A stretch of 64,000 bases of DNA from Urophycis tenuis (taxonomy: Eukaryota > Chordata > Actinopteri > Gadiformes > Phycidae). The position numbers were made by a program, and so were the translations under genes. Shown here one piece after another: positions 1 to 12,179 of this stretch (the stretch's first letter is position 1; every line of letters begins with the position of its first letter). Below the pieces are notes generated by a model. That model was not told where the DNA came from, did not search any database, and saw only the letters and a list, made by a program, of their open reading frames with translations. The DNA lies in assembly GCA_036785325.1 (NCBI GenBank), contig JAXIVH010000001.1:14102355-14166354 (forward strand), written 5' to 3'.

Positions 1-84
1 CACTGTGGAACGACGATCTCGATCACGTCGGACTATCACCGCTTTCACAACATACCGGAGGATATAGCCAGGACTCCGGGGTCT

Positions 85-1079
85 TTGTGGGTGGTCCTCC
101 CTGGGGGCAAGCCCAGGAGGAGCCGTAAACAACAGAAGCAAAAGCGAGGCTGCAGGGCGGGCCCGCTAGCGCGGCTAAAAAGACGACCATTTAAACCGCC
201 GCTTCCCAGCCTTTTCCTTACCAACGCCAGATCCATTGGGAACAAGATCGACGAGCTGTTGACGACTGTTGTGTATTGTTAATAACAGAGACCTGGCTAC
301 AACAATCCATACCGGACTCAGCTATCGAGCTAGCAGGTCGCACAGTCCATCGCCACGACAGGAACAGCGACTCCGGTAAGAGCAGAGGGGGAGGGTTGTG
401 CATCTTTACCAACGACAGCTGGTGCAGAAATGCAGAGACTGTAGACAGACATTGTTCCCCAGACTTGGAATATTTGACTGTAAGATGCAGACCCGGTTAT
501 CTACCCCGTGAGTTTACCGTTGTCATGGTAACAGCCGTATACATCCCACCCGACGCTAATGCTAACATAGCTCTGGGGGAGCTACACAGAGCAGTTAGTA
601 ACCAGCAAAGCTCTCATCCTGATGCAGTGCACATCATAGCAGGGGACTTTAACCATGCTGAATTGAAGTCAGTGCTCCCTAAATTCCATCAGCATGTTAA
701 ATGTGCAACAAGGGGTCCAAACACGCTGGACAAAGTCTATAGCAACATTCAGAGAGGCTATAGATTAAGACCACTACCACATCTGGGTCTGTCAGATCAT
801 ATGTCCATGCTGCTGATCCCTGTGTACACCCCCCTCAGGAGGAGAGCCCCCCCAACCACAAAAACAGTTAAAACATGGCCAGAGGGTGCACTACACCAGC
901 TGCAGGACTGTTTTGAGAGCACAGATTGGAGTGTTTTTGAACACCAGGACTTAGAGGAGTACACCTCATCTGTGCTCTCCTACATCAACTTCTGTGTGGA
1001 TAGCGTCACTGTTGACTGTATTTTCGAACCAGAAACCCTGGATGACGAAAGAGGTCAAGACACTGCTGAGGCAACGTGA
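85..1079 (+). pseudogene. LINE endonuclease domain, frameshifted (copy 1)
   Basis: Two overlapping reading frames encode an APE-like endonuclease. The first (85-282) ends with LTNARSIGNKIDEL, the N-terminal Asn-containing motif of the family, followed by a stop. The second (276-1079) resumes with LITETWL, the motif carrying the catalytic Glu. It also has AGDFNHAE, matching the family's G-D-x-N motif, and LSDHMSMLL, matching the terminal S-D-H motif. The reading frame shifts again near 1030 before the RT. All recognisable catalytic motifs are present, so damage is by frameshift rather than by loss of active-site residues. Confidence 0.85.
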
Positions 1080-2769
1080 TGACGCCCTCAGGTCTGGGGA
1101 TGGAGGGCAGTACAGCACAGCCAGAGCCAGCCTGAAGAGAGGCATCAGAGACGCCAAGACAGCCTGCAGAAGGAGGGTGGAGGATCACTTCACCATGAAC
1201 AACACGCGCCAGGTGTGGCAGGGACTCCAGCACCTCACCAACTTCAAGTCCAGCAGCACCACGACGGCCGAGGGTGACGCGAGGCTAGCGGAGGAGCTTA
1301 ACCACTTCTTCGCACGCTTCGAGGTGGAAGGGTACGAGGCAGCCACAGCCACTGCTCGTCCACTGAACTGCAACAGCTCCAGCCTCATGGTGCAGGAACA
1401 TGACGTGAGGTGCACACTGAGGGCAGTAAATCCTAGGAAGGCTGCCGGACCAGATGGAGTGACCGGGAGGGTCCTCAGAGAATGTGCAGACCAGCTGGCC
1501 GGGGTCTTCACCAGGATCTTTAACGAGTCACTGTCCCAGTCCTTCATCCCACCATGCCTGAAGTCGGCCACAATCATCCCGCTGCCTAAAAAGACCACCA
1601 TCAACAGTCTTAACGACTACAGACCAGTTGCTCTGACACCTGTGGTCATGAAGTGTTTCGAGAAACTGGTCCGACGTCACATCACGTCCTGCCTCCCACC
1701 CACATTCGACCCACTTCAATTCGCATACAGAGCGAACAGATCAACAGAGGATGCTATCTGCACAGTGCTCCACACCACCAGCTCCCATCTGGAACAACAG
1801 GGACGCTATGCCAGACTGCTCTTTGTTGACTTTAGCTCTGCCTTTAATACCATACTCCTGGTCAGACTGACAGAAAAACTGCTGGACATCGGACTCCCAG
1901 CCACCACCTGCTGCTGGATTACAGACTTCCTCTCCAACCGTGTACAGAGAGTCAGAGTTGGGCCCCATCTCTCCACAGCCCTCAGCCTCAATATCGGCTC
2001 CCCACAGGGCTGTGTCCTGAGTCCGCTGCTCTACACTCTGTACACCCATGACTGTGTCAGCAACCACCCAGACAACACCCTGGTTAAATTTGCGGACAAC
2101 ACCACCTTAGTGGGACTAATCTCTGGTGGTGACGAGACTGCCTACAGGGAGGGGATCCAGAGGCTGGTGGAGTGGTGTGAAGACAACAACTTGGTCCTCA
2201 ACACCTCTAAAACAAAGGAGATGATTGTGGACCACAGGAGGAGGAAGACTGACCTGCAGCCCATCCGCATAAACGGGGAGTCTGTGGAGATGGTGCACAG
2301 TTTCAAGTTCCTGGGTGTGCATATGGACGCGGACTTCAAATGGAGCTCAAACACCACAGCGGTCGTGAAGAAAGCCCAACAGCGGCTCCACTTTCTGAGG
2401 ATCCTTAAAAAGATCAACTTAAAGAGGGAGCTGCTGACTGTCTTCTACCGCTGCTCCATTGAGAGTGTGCTGACATATTGTTTGTGTGTGTGGTTTTCCA
2501 GCTGCACCACGGCACACAGAAAGGAACTACAAAGGGTCATTAACACCGCCAAAAACATCATCGGTCATCCTCTCCCCTCCCTACAGGACCTTCACAACAC
2601 CCGCTGCCTGAGAAAGGCATGCAGCATCCTGAAAGACAGCTCGCACCCAGGACACCGGGTGTTCCAGCTGCTGCCCTTAGGCAGACGTTTCAGGATGCTA
2701 AAAACACGGACAAACAGACTCAGAGACAGTTTCTACAACAGGGCCATAGCCCTGTTAAACAATAACTGA
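994..2769 (+). pseudogene. LINE reverse transcriptase, open but with FADN active site (copy 1)
   Basis: A 591-codon open frame covering the linker, RT and C-terminal region of the LINE ORF2. Recognisable blocks are NPRKAAGPDGV (fingers), LPKKTTINSLNDYRPVAL, LLFVDFSSAFNTI (first catalytic Asp), GSPQGCVLSPLLYTLYTHD, and KFADNTTLVGL where the family has F/Y-A-D-D. The second Asp of the active-site pair is therefore Asn (codon aac), which should abolish polymerisation. The rest, through FKFLGVHMDADFKW and the C-terminal Cys/His region, is intact. The first ATG is not a genuine start; in an intact element this frame follows the endonuclease. Confidence 0.85.
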
Positions 2770-3142
2770 CACAATCGTGTCATTCAACCATGTCAATCCA
2801 TTCCATCCAACCATTCAATCCATTCAGTCATTCCACTTTCAATTTCACATTCATAAAGAACATGTGCAATAAGCTTTTTTTCTTTTTCTTTTTCAAAAAC
2901 AATATTTCTTTTATACGCTTGATTTCCCACTGTTTAATACGCTTGATTTCCCACTGTTTCATCACAGTCCTAATTTCTAATTTGTATATAGTATTTGTAT
3001 ACACTTTGTTGGTATGTTGATATGTGCCTTGTTTTAGTTATTTATTATTTAATATTTATCTTTTTGCACTAAAGGGAGAGGTGTGCCTCAATTTAGTTGT
3101 GCCACCGTATTTTTATACTGTTGTACAATGACAATAAAGATT

Positions 3143-3178
3143 CTGTTCTATTCTATTCTATTCTATTCTATTCTATTC
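3143..3178 (+). repeat. (TTCTA)n LINE tail
   Basis: A pentanucleotide array directly after the LINE's gacaataaagattctg motif. Units 1 and 2 have the same length; unit 3 is one repeat (5 bp) shorter. Confidence 0.9.
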
Positions 3179-3241
3179 AACAGCCGCCATTGTTGTGCAC
3201 AGAGGGAATAGACACTCGGCCAATGATAAAAACTGTCCAGC

Positions 3242-3885
3242 TGCTTCAGTAAAAGGAATAATTGCTTGAAAATTGGGCATTACTCGAAGGTATGCAAATC
3301 AGCTGTAAGTGAAGTGCGTGAAGTTGAAGTGCCAGAGCTAGCTGTGCTATGCGTTGATGAGGCCAAACTCGTGGTAGCAGCCTGGGATAAGATCAACTGC
3401 ATGGTGCATATTGAGGCACCAGAGGGCAATGTCCGTGCTCTGGAGCTCATTGTAGATACTGGTGCTGCTGTTTCTATTTTGCCAGAGACTTTGTACAAGC
3501 AGTATTTTGTCCTCTCACTGAGCCCATACTGAAACTTGTCACTTATGCCAAAGGCGAGTTACCTGTGCTTGGATGTCTGCCAGCCAAAGCTACTATAGCA
3601 GGAAAATGCAACATGGTTCATGCTTATTTTTACATTGTGAAAGCTGGATCGCCTTTGCTGGGCCTGGATTTAATGAAAGTGCTTAATGTCAACATTATTG
3701 GAGGCAATGTCAACTGCATTACAAAGGATGATAAGGCCCCTGCTACCGTTGAAAAGTTGGTTGTGCAAAATGCAGATTCTGCTTCCTTACCTCAACAGCT
3801 TGGATGTGTGAAAGGTTTCATTCACAAAGTGCAGACAAAAATGTTGTGCAGCCGGTACATCAGAAGCCGAGAAGGCTGCCACTGA
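3242..3885 (+). pseudogene. gypsy gag zinc knuckle and aspartic protease fragment (copy 1)
   Basis: The frame through 3254-3300 reads RNNCLKIGHYSKVC, which is a CCHC knuckle whose first Cys position holds Arg. About 55 codons later LELIVDTGAAVSILPE carries the D-T-G-A active site of retropepsins. The frame stops at 3532. A second frame (3565-3885) continues the protease C-terminal half, with GSPLLGLDLMKVL as the family's hydrophobic-G-LDL block, so there is a frameshift near 3515. Confidence 0.8.
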
Positions 3886-4573
3886 GCATACGCAAGGAGG
3901 TGTCAATGGAGATTGACGGGTTACTTCAAGCAGGCATCATTGAACAGATCGACGCTTCAGAGTGGGTGAGTTCCCTATTAGTGGCACGTAAGCGCTCAGA
4001 AGGTCTTCGGCTATGCGTGGATCTCCGTGAACAAAATAAGAGTGTCATTATATACTGCTACCCTCTTCCGCATATGGAGGACTTGTTCTCAGCACTAGCA
4101 GGTGCCACACATTACATTACAATCAGATTGACCTGAGCTCAGCCTATCATCAACTGCCGCTTCACCCCGAGAGTTGCAACCTTACTGTCTTTATAACGCA
4201 TGATGGCGTATTCAGATTCACTCGCGTCTCTTTTGGCCTTGCGTCAGCGTTTCAAAAGATGAGGCAGACAGTCCTAAAAGACCTACCAGGAGTACATAAC
4301 TACTTAGATGACATCCTAGTGTATGGAAAATCAAAAGAACAGCACGAGAACTTGCAGGCAGTTCTCAAGCATCTGATGGATGTAAATCTTCAGATAAACG
4401 TTGACAAAAGCTCGTTCGGTCAGACCAGCATTCCATTTCTGGGTCATGTCATCTCTCAAGACGGGCTCCACCCAAGCCCAGATTATTTAACTGACATTGC
4501 TGAAGCTCCTGCACCAAAGACAAGACATGGTGGCCTTACATTCTTTCCTGTGATTAACTTCCTGGTTCAGTAA
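3804..4573 (+). pseudogene. gypsy reverse transcriptase, frameshifted (copy 1)
   Basis: The first half (3804-4136) has RRLPLSIRKEVSMEIDGLL and SLLVARKRSEGLRLCVDLR, the entry and fingers region of Ty3/gypsy RT. A one-base frame change just before 4130 moves IDLSSAYHQLPL (first catalytic Asp) into the next frame. The second half (from 4259) has HNYLDDILVYG, the intact Y-L-D-D box, then FLGHVISQDGL of the thumb/connection. The catalytic residues survive; the frame does not. Confidence 0.85.
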
Positions 4574-4714
4574 ATTCCTCCCAAACTATGCTACACTACT
4601 GGAGCCAATGTGACAGCTCCTCAAAGGAAGCACACAGGCTGAACTACAGTGGAATGAGGCAGCTGCTGGAAGCTTTACTAAACTAAAGACTTTGCTCTAG
4701 CTGTCTATGACCCC

Positions 4715-5331
4715 AAGCTGCCGACCATTATCGCAACAGATACGTCAGATTATGGGTTAGGAGCCGTGCTCACTCAGTTACATGCTGATCAAGGTGTACC
4801 CATTGTGGTCTTTGCTTCCCGTACACTATCACCTGCTGAAAGGAAGTATTCAACTACAGAAAAAGAGGCCCTGGCCTGTATATGGGCCGTTGAAAGATGG
4901 CGTACGTTTGTGTGGGGCCACAGATTCACGCTTCAAACTGATCACCAGGCACTCACAACGCTTCTCAGCACCAAAGGCATCAACAGAGCTGGCATGAGGA
5001 TCACACAATGGTCAGCAAAATTGTGTGATTTCAGTACGACATGCAACACCGGCCTGGTAGTCAGAACATGATGGCTGACTGTCTCTCACGTGTTCCCCTC
5101 ACCAATTGCAACTCTGAGGTGGAGTCCGAGAACGAGTTGAGCACACAGATGGCTGAGATTTCCCCTCTTCTTAATGCAGTGCCTATTGCAGAATTCAAAG
5201 CTGAATGTGATAAACGTTCCGAACCTACACAGCTGCGACAGGTTATCTGCTCAGGGTGGCCTAAAGTGAAAAAAGCTGTACTTATTGGTAAGACACAAGC
5301 TTGCCGTGGAGTCGCCACCGATTTTCTGTGA
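4715..5331 (+). pseudogene. gypsy RNase H fragment (copy 1)
   Basis: Contains IATDTSDYGLGAVL, equivalent to the family's D-A-S-x-x-G-x-G block, then FASRTLSPAERKYSTTEKEALA with the catalytic Glu, and FTLQTDHQALTTLL with the third Asp, all typical of Ty3/gypsy RNase H. The frame breaks near 5040 and resumes as QHRPGSQNMMADCLSRVP, the N-x-x-A-D-x-L-S-R motif that ends this domain. Copy 1 has a private change at 5028 (gat; gct in copies 2 and 3). Confidence 0.85.
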
Positions 5332-5334
5332 TAC

Positions 5335-6240
5335 ACGCCTGCTGGTACCCAAGACACTTCGGGAGAGAGTAGTTTAGCTGGCACATGTAGGTCATCAGGG
5401 CATGGTCCGCACGAAGCAACGCCTTAGGGAGCTCTACTTGTGACCGCACATCGATGACCTGGTTAACAGGGTGTTAATGTCTTGTTCAATCTGCCAGTGC
5501 TGTGATGATACAGCCAGTCACTCTAGCACCATTACAGCCTGTTGAGTTTCCACAGGGCCCTTTTGAGCATGTGGCTATAGACATTGTGGGTCCATTTGAA
5601 CAAGGACCCCAGGACCACAAGTATGCCATTACCTTCATTGACTACTTTAGCAAATGGCCAGAAATGGCATTCACTTCTGCTGCAACATCTGCCACGGTCA
5701 TAAGATTCCTGACCTCTGTCTTCGCACGTGAAGGAAATCCTTGTGCCATTACGACAGATAATGGGCCACAGTTCACTTCTTCAGCTTTCGCCAACTTCTT
5801 GAAATACAGTGGAATCAAACACATAAGAACAAGCATTTATCATCCCCAAGCGAATGGGGGTATCAAAAGATTCCACCGTTCTTTAAAAGCTTGTATTCAA
5901 ACCACAGTGATAGCTCGTAGGCCATGAAAAGAAGCCGTGACAGAGATGCTTCAGAGCTACCGGCCCACAGCACATGCTACTACAGGGGAAAGCCCTTTTC
6001 AATTGTTAAGGGGAGAGCAATGCGTAGACAGTACAACCACATCCGGAACAAAGTCGCTAAACAACAGGCCAAAAGCAAGCTGTACACGGATGCCAAGAGA
6101 AAATCACTGTTGGTGACAAAGTGCGCTTACGTAAGCCATTTCATGTCGGAAAGGGAGAGAGACAGTACACTAACTCCCTGACTGTGCAACAACAGACCGG
6201 ACGAAGCACCTTCATCTTGAGTGATGGGAAAAGGTGGAAG
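5335..6240 (+). pseudogene. gypsy integrase with lost catalytic Glu (copy 1)
   Basis: The N-terminal HHCC region is partly recognisable (HQGMVRTKQRLRELY, then CSIC), with an in-frame stop. The core (5502-5927) shows HVAIDIVGPF (first Asp) and ITTDNGPQFTS (second Asp). The third block reads NGGIKRFHR where the family has N-G-x-V-E-R-F, so the catalytic Glu is Lys. A frame change at about 5920 leads into a basic C-terminal stretch (5924-6181). Confidence 0.85.
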
Positions 6241-6350
6241 GTGGTCCAGTGGGTTGTCATCTTCAGCTACTGTTTTTTGCTCCTTTATAAACAACAAATT
6301 ACAAATAAATCTGCAAATATATCTAGTGTGTCAATGGTGTAGTGGATAAC

Positions 6351-7762
6351 AGATGTGTATTGCCGGTGAGCCTAAGAGCAGAGAGACCGTATTAAAGAGG
6401 AACTATGCAACTTTTTTAATCTTTTTTGACCGTAACATTGCTGTTTAAGAGTAGTTGTGATGGTTCTCTAACACTTTATGGGTCGATTGGTGGGTGTTAT
6501 GACCCCCCTAGCGCTTCTGGGCTGAAAAAGTGAAAATGCAAGTCTGTGCCCATGGTCCGGTGGCAAACTCTTGCGGTAGTCTCGGGTCTCGTGAAGTAAC
6601 CAACTGCTTTACAGCACTACACATTCACAAACACGGAACCGTCTAGATATAAACACAAGTAGCGAGGGGATTGTTATATTCATCATGGATCAATCTGTTC
6701 TGGCAGTTTCACCAAAACAACACACATTACAGCAACTGAATGGCTACAAACACAAGTTCTAATTCCTTACATTATCGCCAAAACCTTTAACTCTTTAGCC
6801 ACTACCACTACAACAACTACAAGAACAGCAACAGTTATGAAAGATACAACAACGACCGTAACAGCTGCTACCACTACAACTGCTACCAAAGCAACAATAG
6901 CAGCATTTGAAACAACAGCAGCAATAGCAAAAGCAACAACAGCAGTGGGTGTTTAGAGACTAATAGCTGTATGAGCTCTACCGACTGAATACCACTCCCA
7001 GCACGTTATCAACCACAGTAACCTTCACCACAGACGTTTGTGTTAGCCTCCAGAGATGTGACCAAGCTAACATTGGCCAACTAGTAAGCTGTATAAAAAA
7101 CTATTCAAAGCTTTATCTTGTTAGCTGAAAATATAATTTCATTCTGTTTTGTCAGATAACCTGGACAAAAAAAGGACAAAAGTCAGTAAAAGAAAACAAA
7201 ATGAGTTGTGGAACAGCATGGCACACCCTGGGGGCAGAAACATGGGAGAAGATCCCCAGGTAACCAGATTTTACTCTGCTCTACTCGTAAGAGACAGTAA
7301 GGACAACCAGTAGAAAACATCAATAAAAGAAGACCTTTGCACCATTCATTGTGGTCTAAAGAGATGGTTCTATACTCTAGGAACGTTAGCTCACAGGACT
7401 GTGTTCCTGCAGCATATTCATTCTTTCAAGAGGAAGGAAGTCCTTTAAGGTTTCTTACTGCACGATGAACAGGCTTACCACAGACTCTACATCAGTTCAT
7501 CAGACCAGCCTGCACTGTAAGAGCTTCTTTTGACTTTTATTGTAGTGTGAGACATTGATACCATAAGATAAGAGCAGCACATGAGAGTGAATGTCATGAC
7601 GAAGAAGTATGCTGCTTTTCTCCACTAAAATACCACTAACATTGTTGTAGATCTTTATAAACTAATGTATTTATGTTTTAATGTAGCCTACTTTAGAAAT
7701 GTGATTTATTGTAACTGTGTGATCTCTCTAGAACCACACATTGAGAGAGGAGAGGACAAACT
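6351..7762 (+). other. Interval between gypsy remnant and CD22-like copy 1
   Basis: No supported gene. It holds a possible short frame from the ATG at about 6685 (MDQSVLAVSPKQHTLQQLNG, then a stop) and a Thr/Ala-rich run at about 6780-6957 made of ACN and GCN codons ending in TAG. Both may be transposon remnants. The last few hundred bases are the presumed 5' flank of the CD22-like gene. No TATA box or promoter could be assigned with confidence. Confidence 0.45.
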
Positions 7763-10592
<2,830 letters not shown>

Positions 10593-11357
10593 ATACTGGG
10601 GCACAGTATTGTGTCTCATTCATTCATTTCAAGGGGACAATACGCAGGCCGATTTGCTTTAAATTCTATTGCACTTCATTCTCTGTGCTGTATGCTTGCC
10701 ACCACTGCTCATAAATGATCTGATGACTCTTGAATTCAGTGTACGTATTTACTTGAGTCCTAAATTGTACCAGTGCCACCTGTTGGTTACCTAGACGTAC
10801 TGCAGCTGTGAGGGTCTTTCAGGACAAAACCAGTGTGGGTGCTCTCCTGGCTGCACTCACACCTTTTCCTGTTGATCAGATCATTTCCACTGTTTGATAA
10901 CTTTCTACATTTAAGTCAAAAAGAACACAGAACAACATTTTGTGAGACCCAAACGGAACCACTTTCAACTGCATGTTATTTGCGTTTTACATTCCTTTGA
11001 GAAAGTTCCTATTGTAATGCTGTACAGTGCTCTGCTTCTGGATCATTCAAATGGGAACATTTTATTAATTGTTCCTTTGAGTGTTCTGACGCTGTGACGT
11101 CATGGCGATACATTAATACATTGATGACGTCATTCTGAAAGTCTGCGACCACGTTGGACCTTTGGTAATTTTACATGAAGCTTCATCAACAAAAACAAGT
11201 ATTTCAAGCCTCATTGGTCATTTCATATCTTCTGATATCTAATAAAAGTAAACTACATAAGTCATTTTTCTGTCTATGGTTGCGTTTAATCACCCTCAGC
11301 AGAATGCTACAATCCCAACAGACCCGAGTGATCGTGCCGGCACTCCCTCGTGTTGAG
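10593..11357 (+). other. 3' UTR and downstream flank of CD22-like copy 1
   Basis: Follows the TAA at 10590-10592. A candidate AATAAA lies at 11241-11246 and is conserved in the other two copies (35,464 and 58,052). I see no coding potential. Homology to the receptor gene copy of unit 3 runs to 11,357 and then stops. Confidence 0.6.
11241..11246 (+). terminator. Candidate polyadenylation signal, CD22-like copy 1
   Basis: AATAAA about 650 bases after the stop codon, present at the same place in all three copies. Other weaker signals are possible. Confidence 0.4.
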
Positions 11358-11366
11358 GGATCATGA

Positions 11367-12179
11367 ATTTGTGATGAATCCTACCACTAAGCTATCGCTA
11401 GCTAGCAACTGTTACTTTGCTAGCTTGCTATGTATTACTAACGTAATGTTATTCACTGTCTGAGAACCTACATAATGTAAATGTCAAATGACCAGCATCT
11501 GGATATGGTACGGTTTTGTAATGCTGTTTTGCCAACCAGTAGCACAGGTAAAAAAAATCATCAAATAAAATATTCTGAACACACAAGGGTTGTTGTGTGC
11601 TGTGTTAGCCAGACTCGTTAATCAGCCATCCAAATTAATGTAGGTAGTGCTAGGAGCTGGCTAGCTGCTAACGGTAAATAGAGAGTCAGGTCGAATAGTG
11701 CTGGCTATCATTAGAGAGGTTACAATATAACGTTAATTTTAATTATCTCTCACATAAAGGATCTTTCAGATACATTAACTCTTTTTTTTTGCCAGCATAT
11801 GCAGGCAACTGCGTCTGAGTTTAGCCGTGGTTCTAGCTAGGCAGTGGTTTACATTATCTTAATCCACAACTTGTCTGCCATCTGTGCAACAAATAAAAAA
11901 TCTCAGCCTAGATCGCCAGCTACCGTGCTGTCAGGAATATCTCTCTCTTAATATTTTATTTGCCCAGCCCTAGCTCAGAACACTCTCAGAATAGTTATGG
12001 AAACTAGAGTTGCTCTCTACAATAATTATAAATGGCAAAAGTTTTAGTGAGTTCACAACTAGCAGACCATAGCCCACACACAGTTACCATTTTGGTGATG
12101 GTGGTGTTCCTCCTTCTGGAGGGCTTCCCTCCAGGAATATTCTAAAATGATATGTCTTTTTTTATTGGCTAGATGCACT
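11367..12179 (+). other. Non-coding start of unit 2
   Basis: AT-rich sequence with repeated GCTAGC-like words (11,385-11,425 and 11,640-11,670). I see no gene. It may be the 5' flank or terminal part of the hAT-like element that follows. Confidence 0.5.

Larger units (their letters stand above)
1..3178 (+). mobile_element. L2/CR1-type LINE, copy 1, 5' end outside window
   Basis: A non-LTR retrotransposon with an APE-type endonuclease followed by a reverse transcriptase. It ends in a gacaataaag motif and a (TTCTA)n tail at 3143-3178, which is how L2-clade elements end. The coding part is split by frame changes between the start of the endonuclease (to 282), the rest of it (from 276) and the RT (from about 1030), so this copy cannot make one continuous protein. 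No target-site duplication is visible. The clade call rests on the RT motifs and the short-repeat tail; a neighbouring jockey-superfamily clade is possible. Confidence 0.88.
3179..6350 (+). mobile_element. Ty3/gypsy retrotransposon remnant, copy 1
   Basis: In order: a degenerate gag zinc knuckle (3254-3300), aspartic protease (about 3430-3760), RT (about 3855-4480), RNase H (about 4720-5010) and integrase (about 5340-5960), then a basic C-terminal stretch to about 6240. Protease-RT-RNaseH-IN is the Ty3/gypsy order. Gag is mostly missing and no LTR pair could be found, so the element is truncated; the LINE lies directly against its 5' edge. Several frame changes and stops interrupt the polyprotein. 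The right edge is approximate. Confidence 0.85.

Noticed and set aside
1741..2067. Minus-strand 108-codon frame inside the LINE
   Set aside because: Antisense to a confidently identified RT, with no motif of its own.
2790..3020. 76-codon frame after the LINE RT
   Set aside because: AT-rich 3' UTR of the LINE with a short internal repeat (cttgatttcccactgttt twice); no protein-like composition.
3179..6350. Possibility that the gypsy element is an infectious endogenous retrovirus with an envelope gene
   Set aside because: No envelope-like frame follows the integrase, and the order and motifs are those of an ordinary Ty3/gypsy retrotransposon.
6351..7762. tRNA or small RNA genes in the intergenic intervals
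   Set aside because: No sequence that could be folded into a convincing tRNA cloverleaf or matched to internal promoter boxes was found by eye.
11357..11367. Treating the end of homology at 11,357 as the breakpoint of the recent duplication
   Set aside because: The stepwise change in divergence at about 54.62 kb places the recent breakpoint at the other side of the receptor gene. The 11,357 limit more likely marks the end of the older gene duplication.
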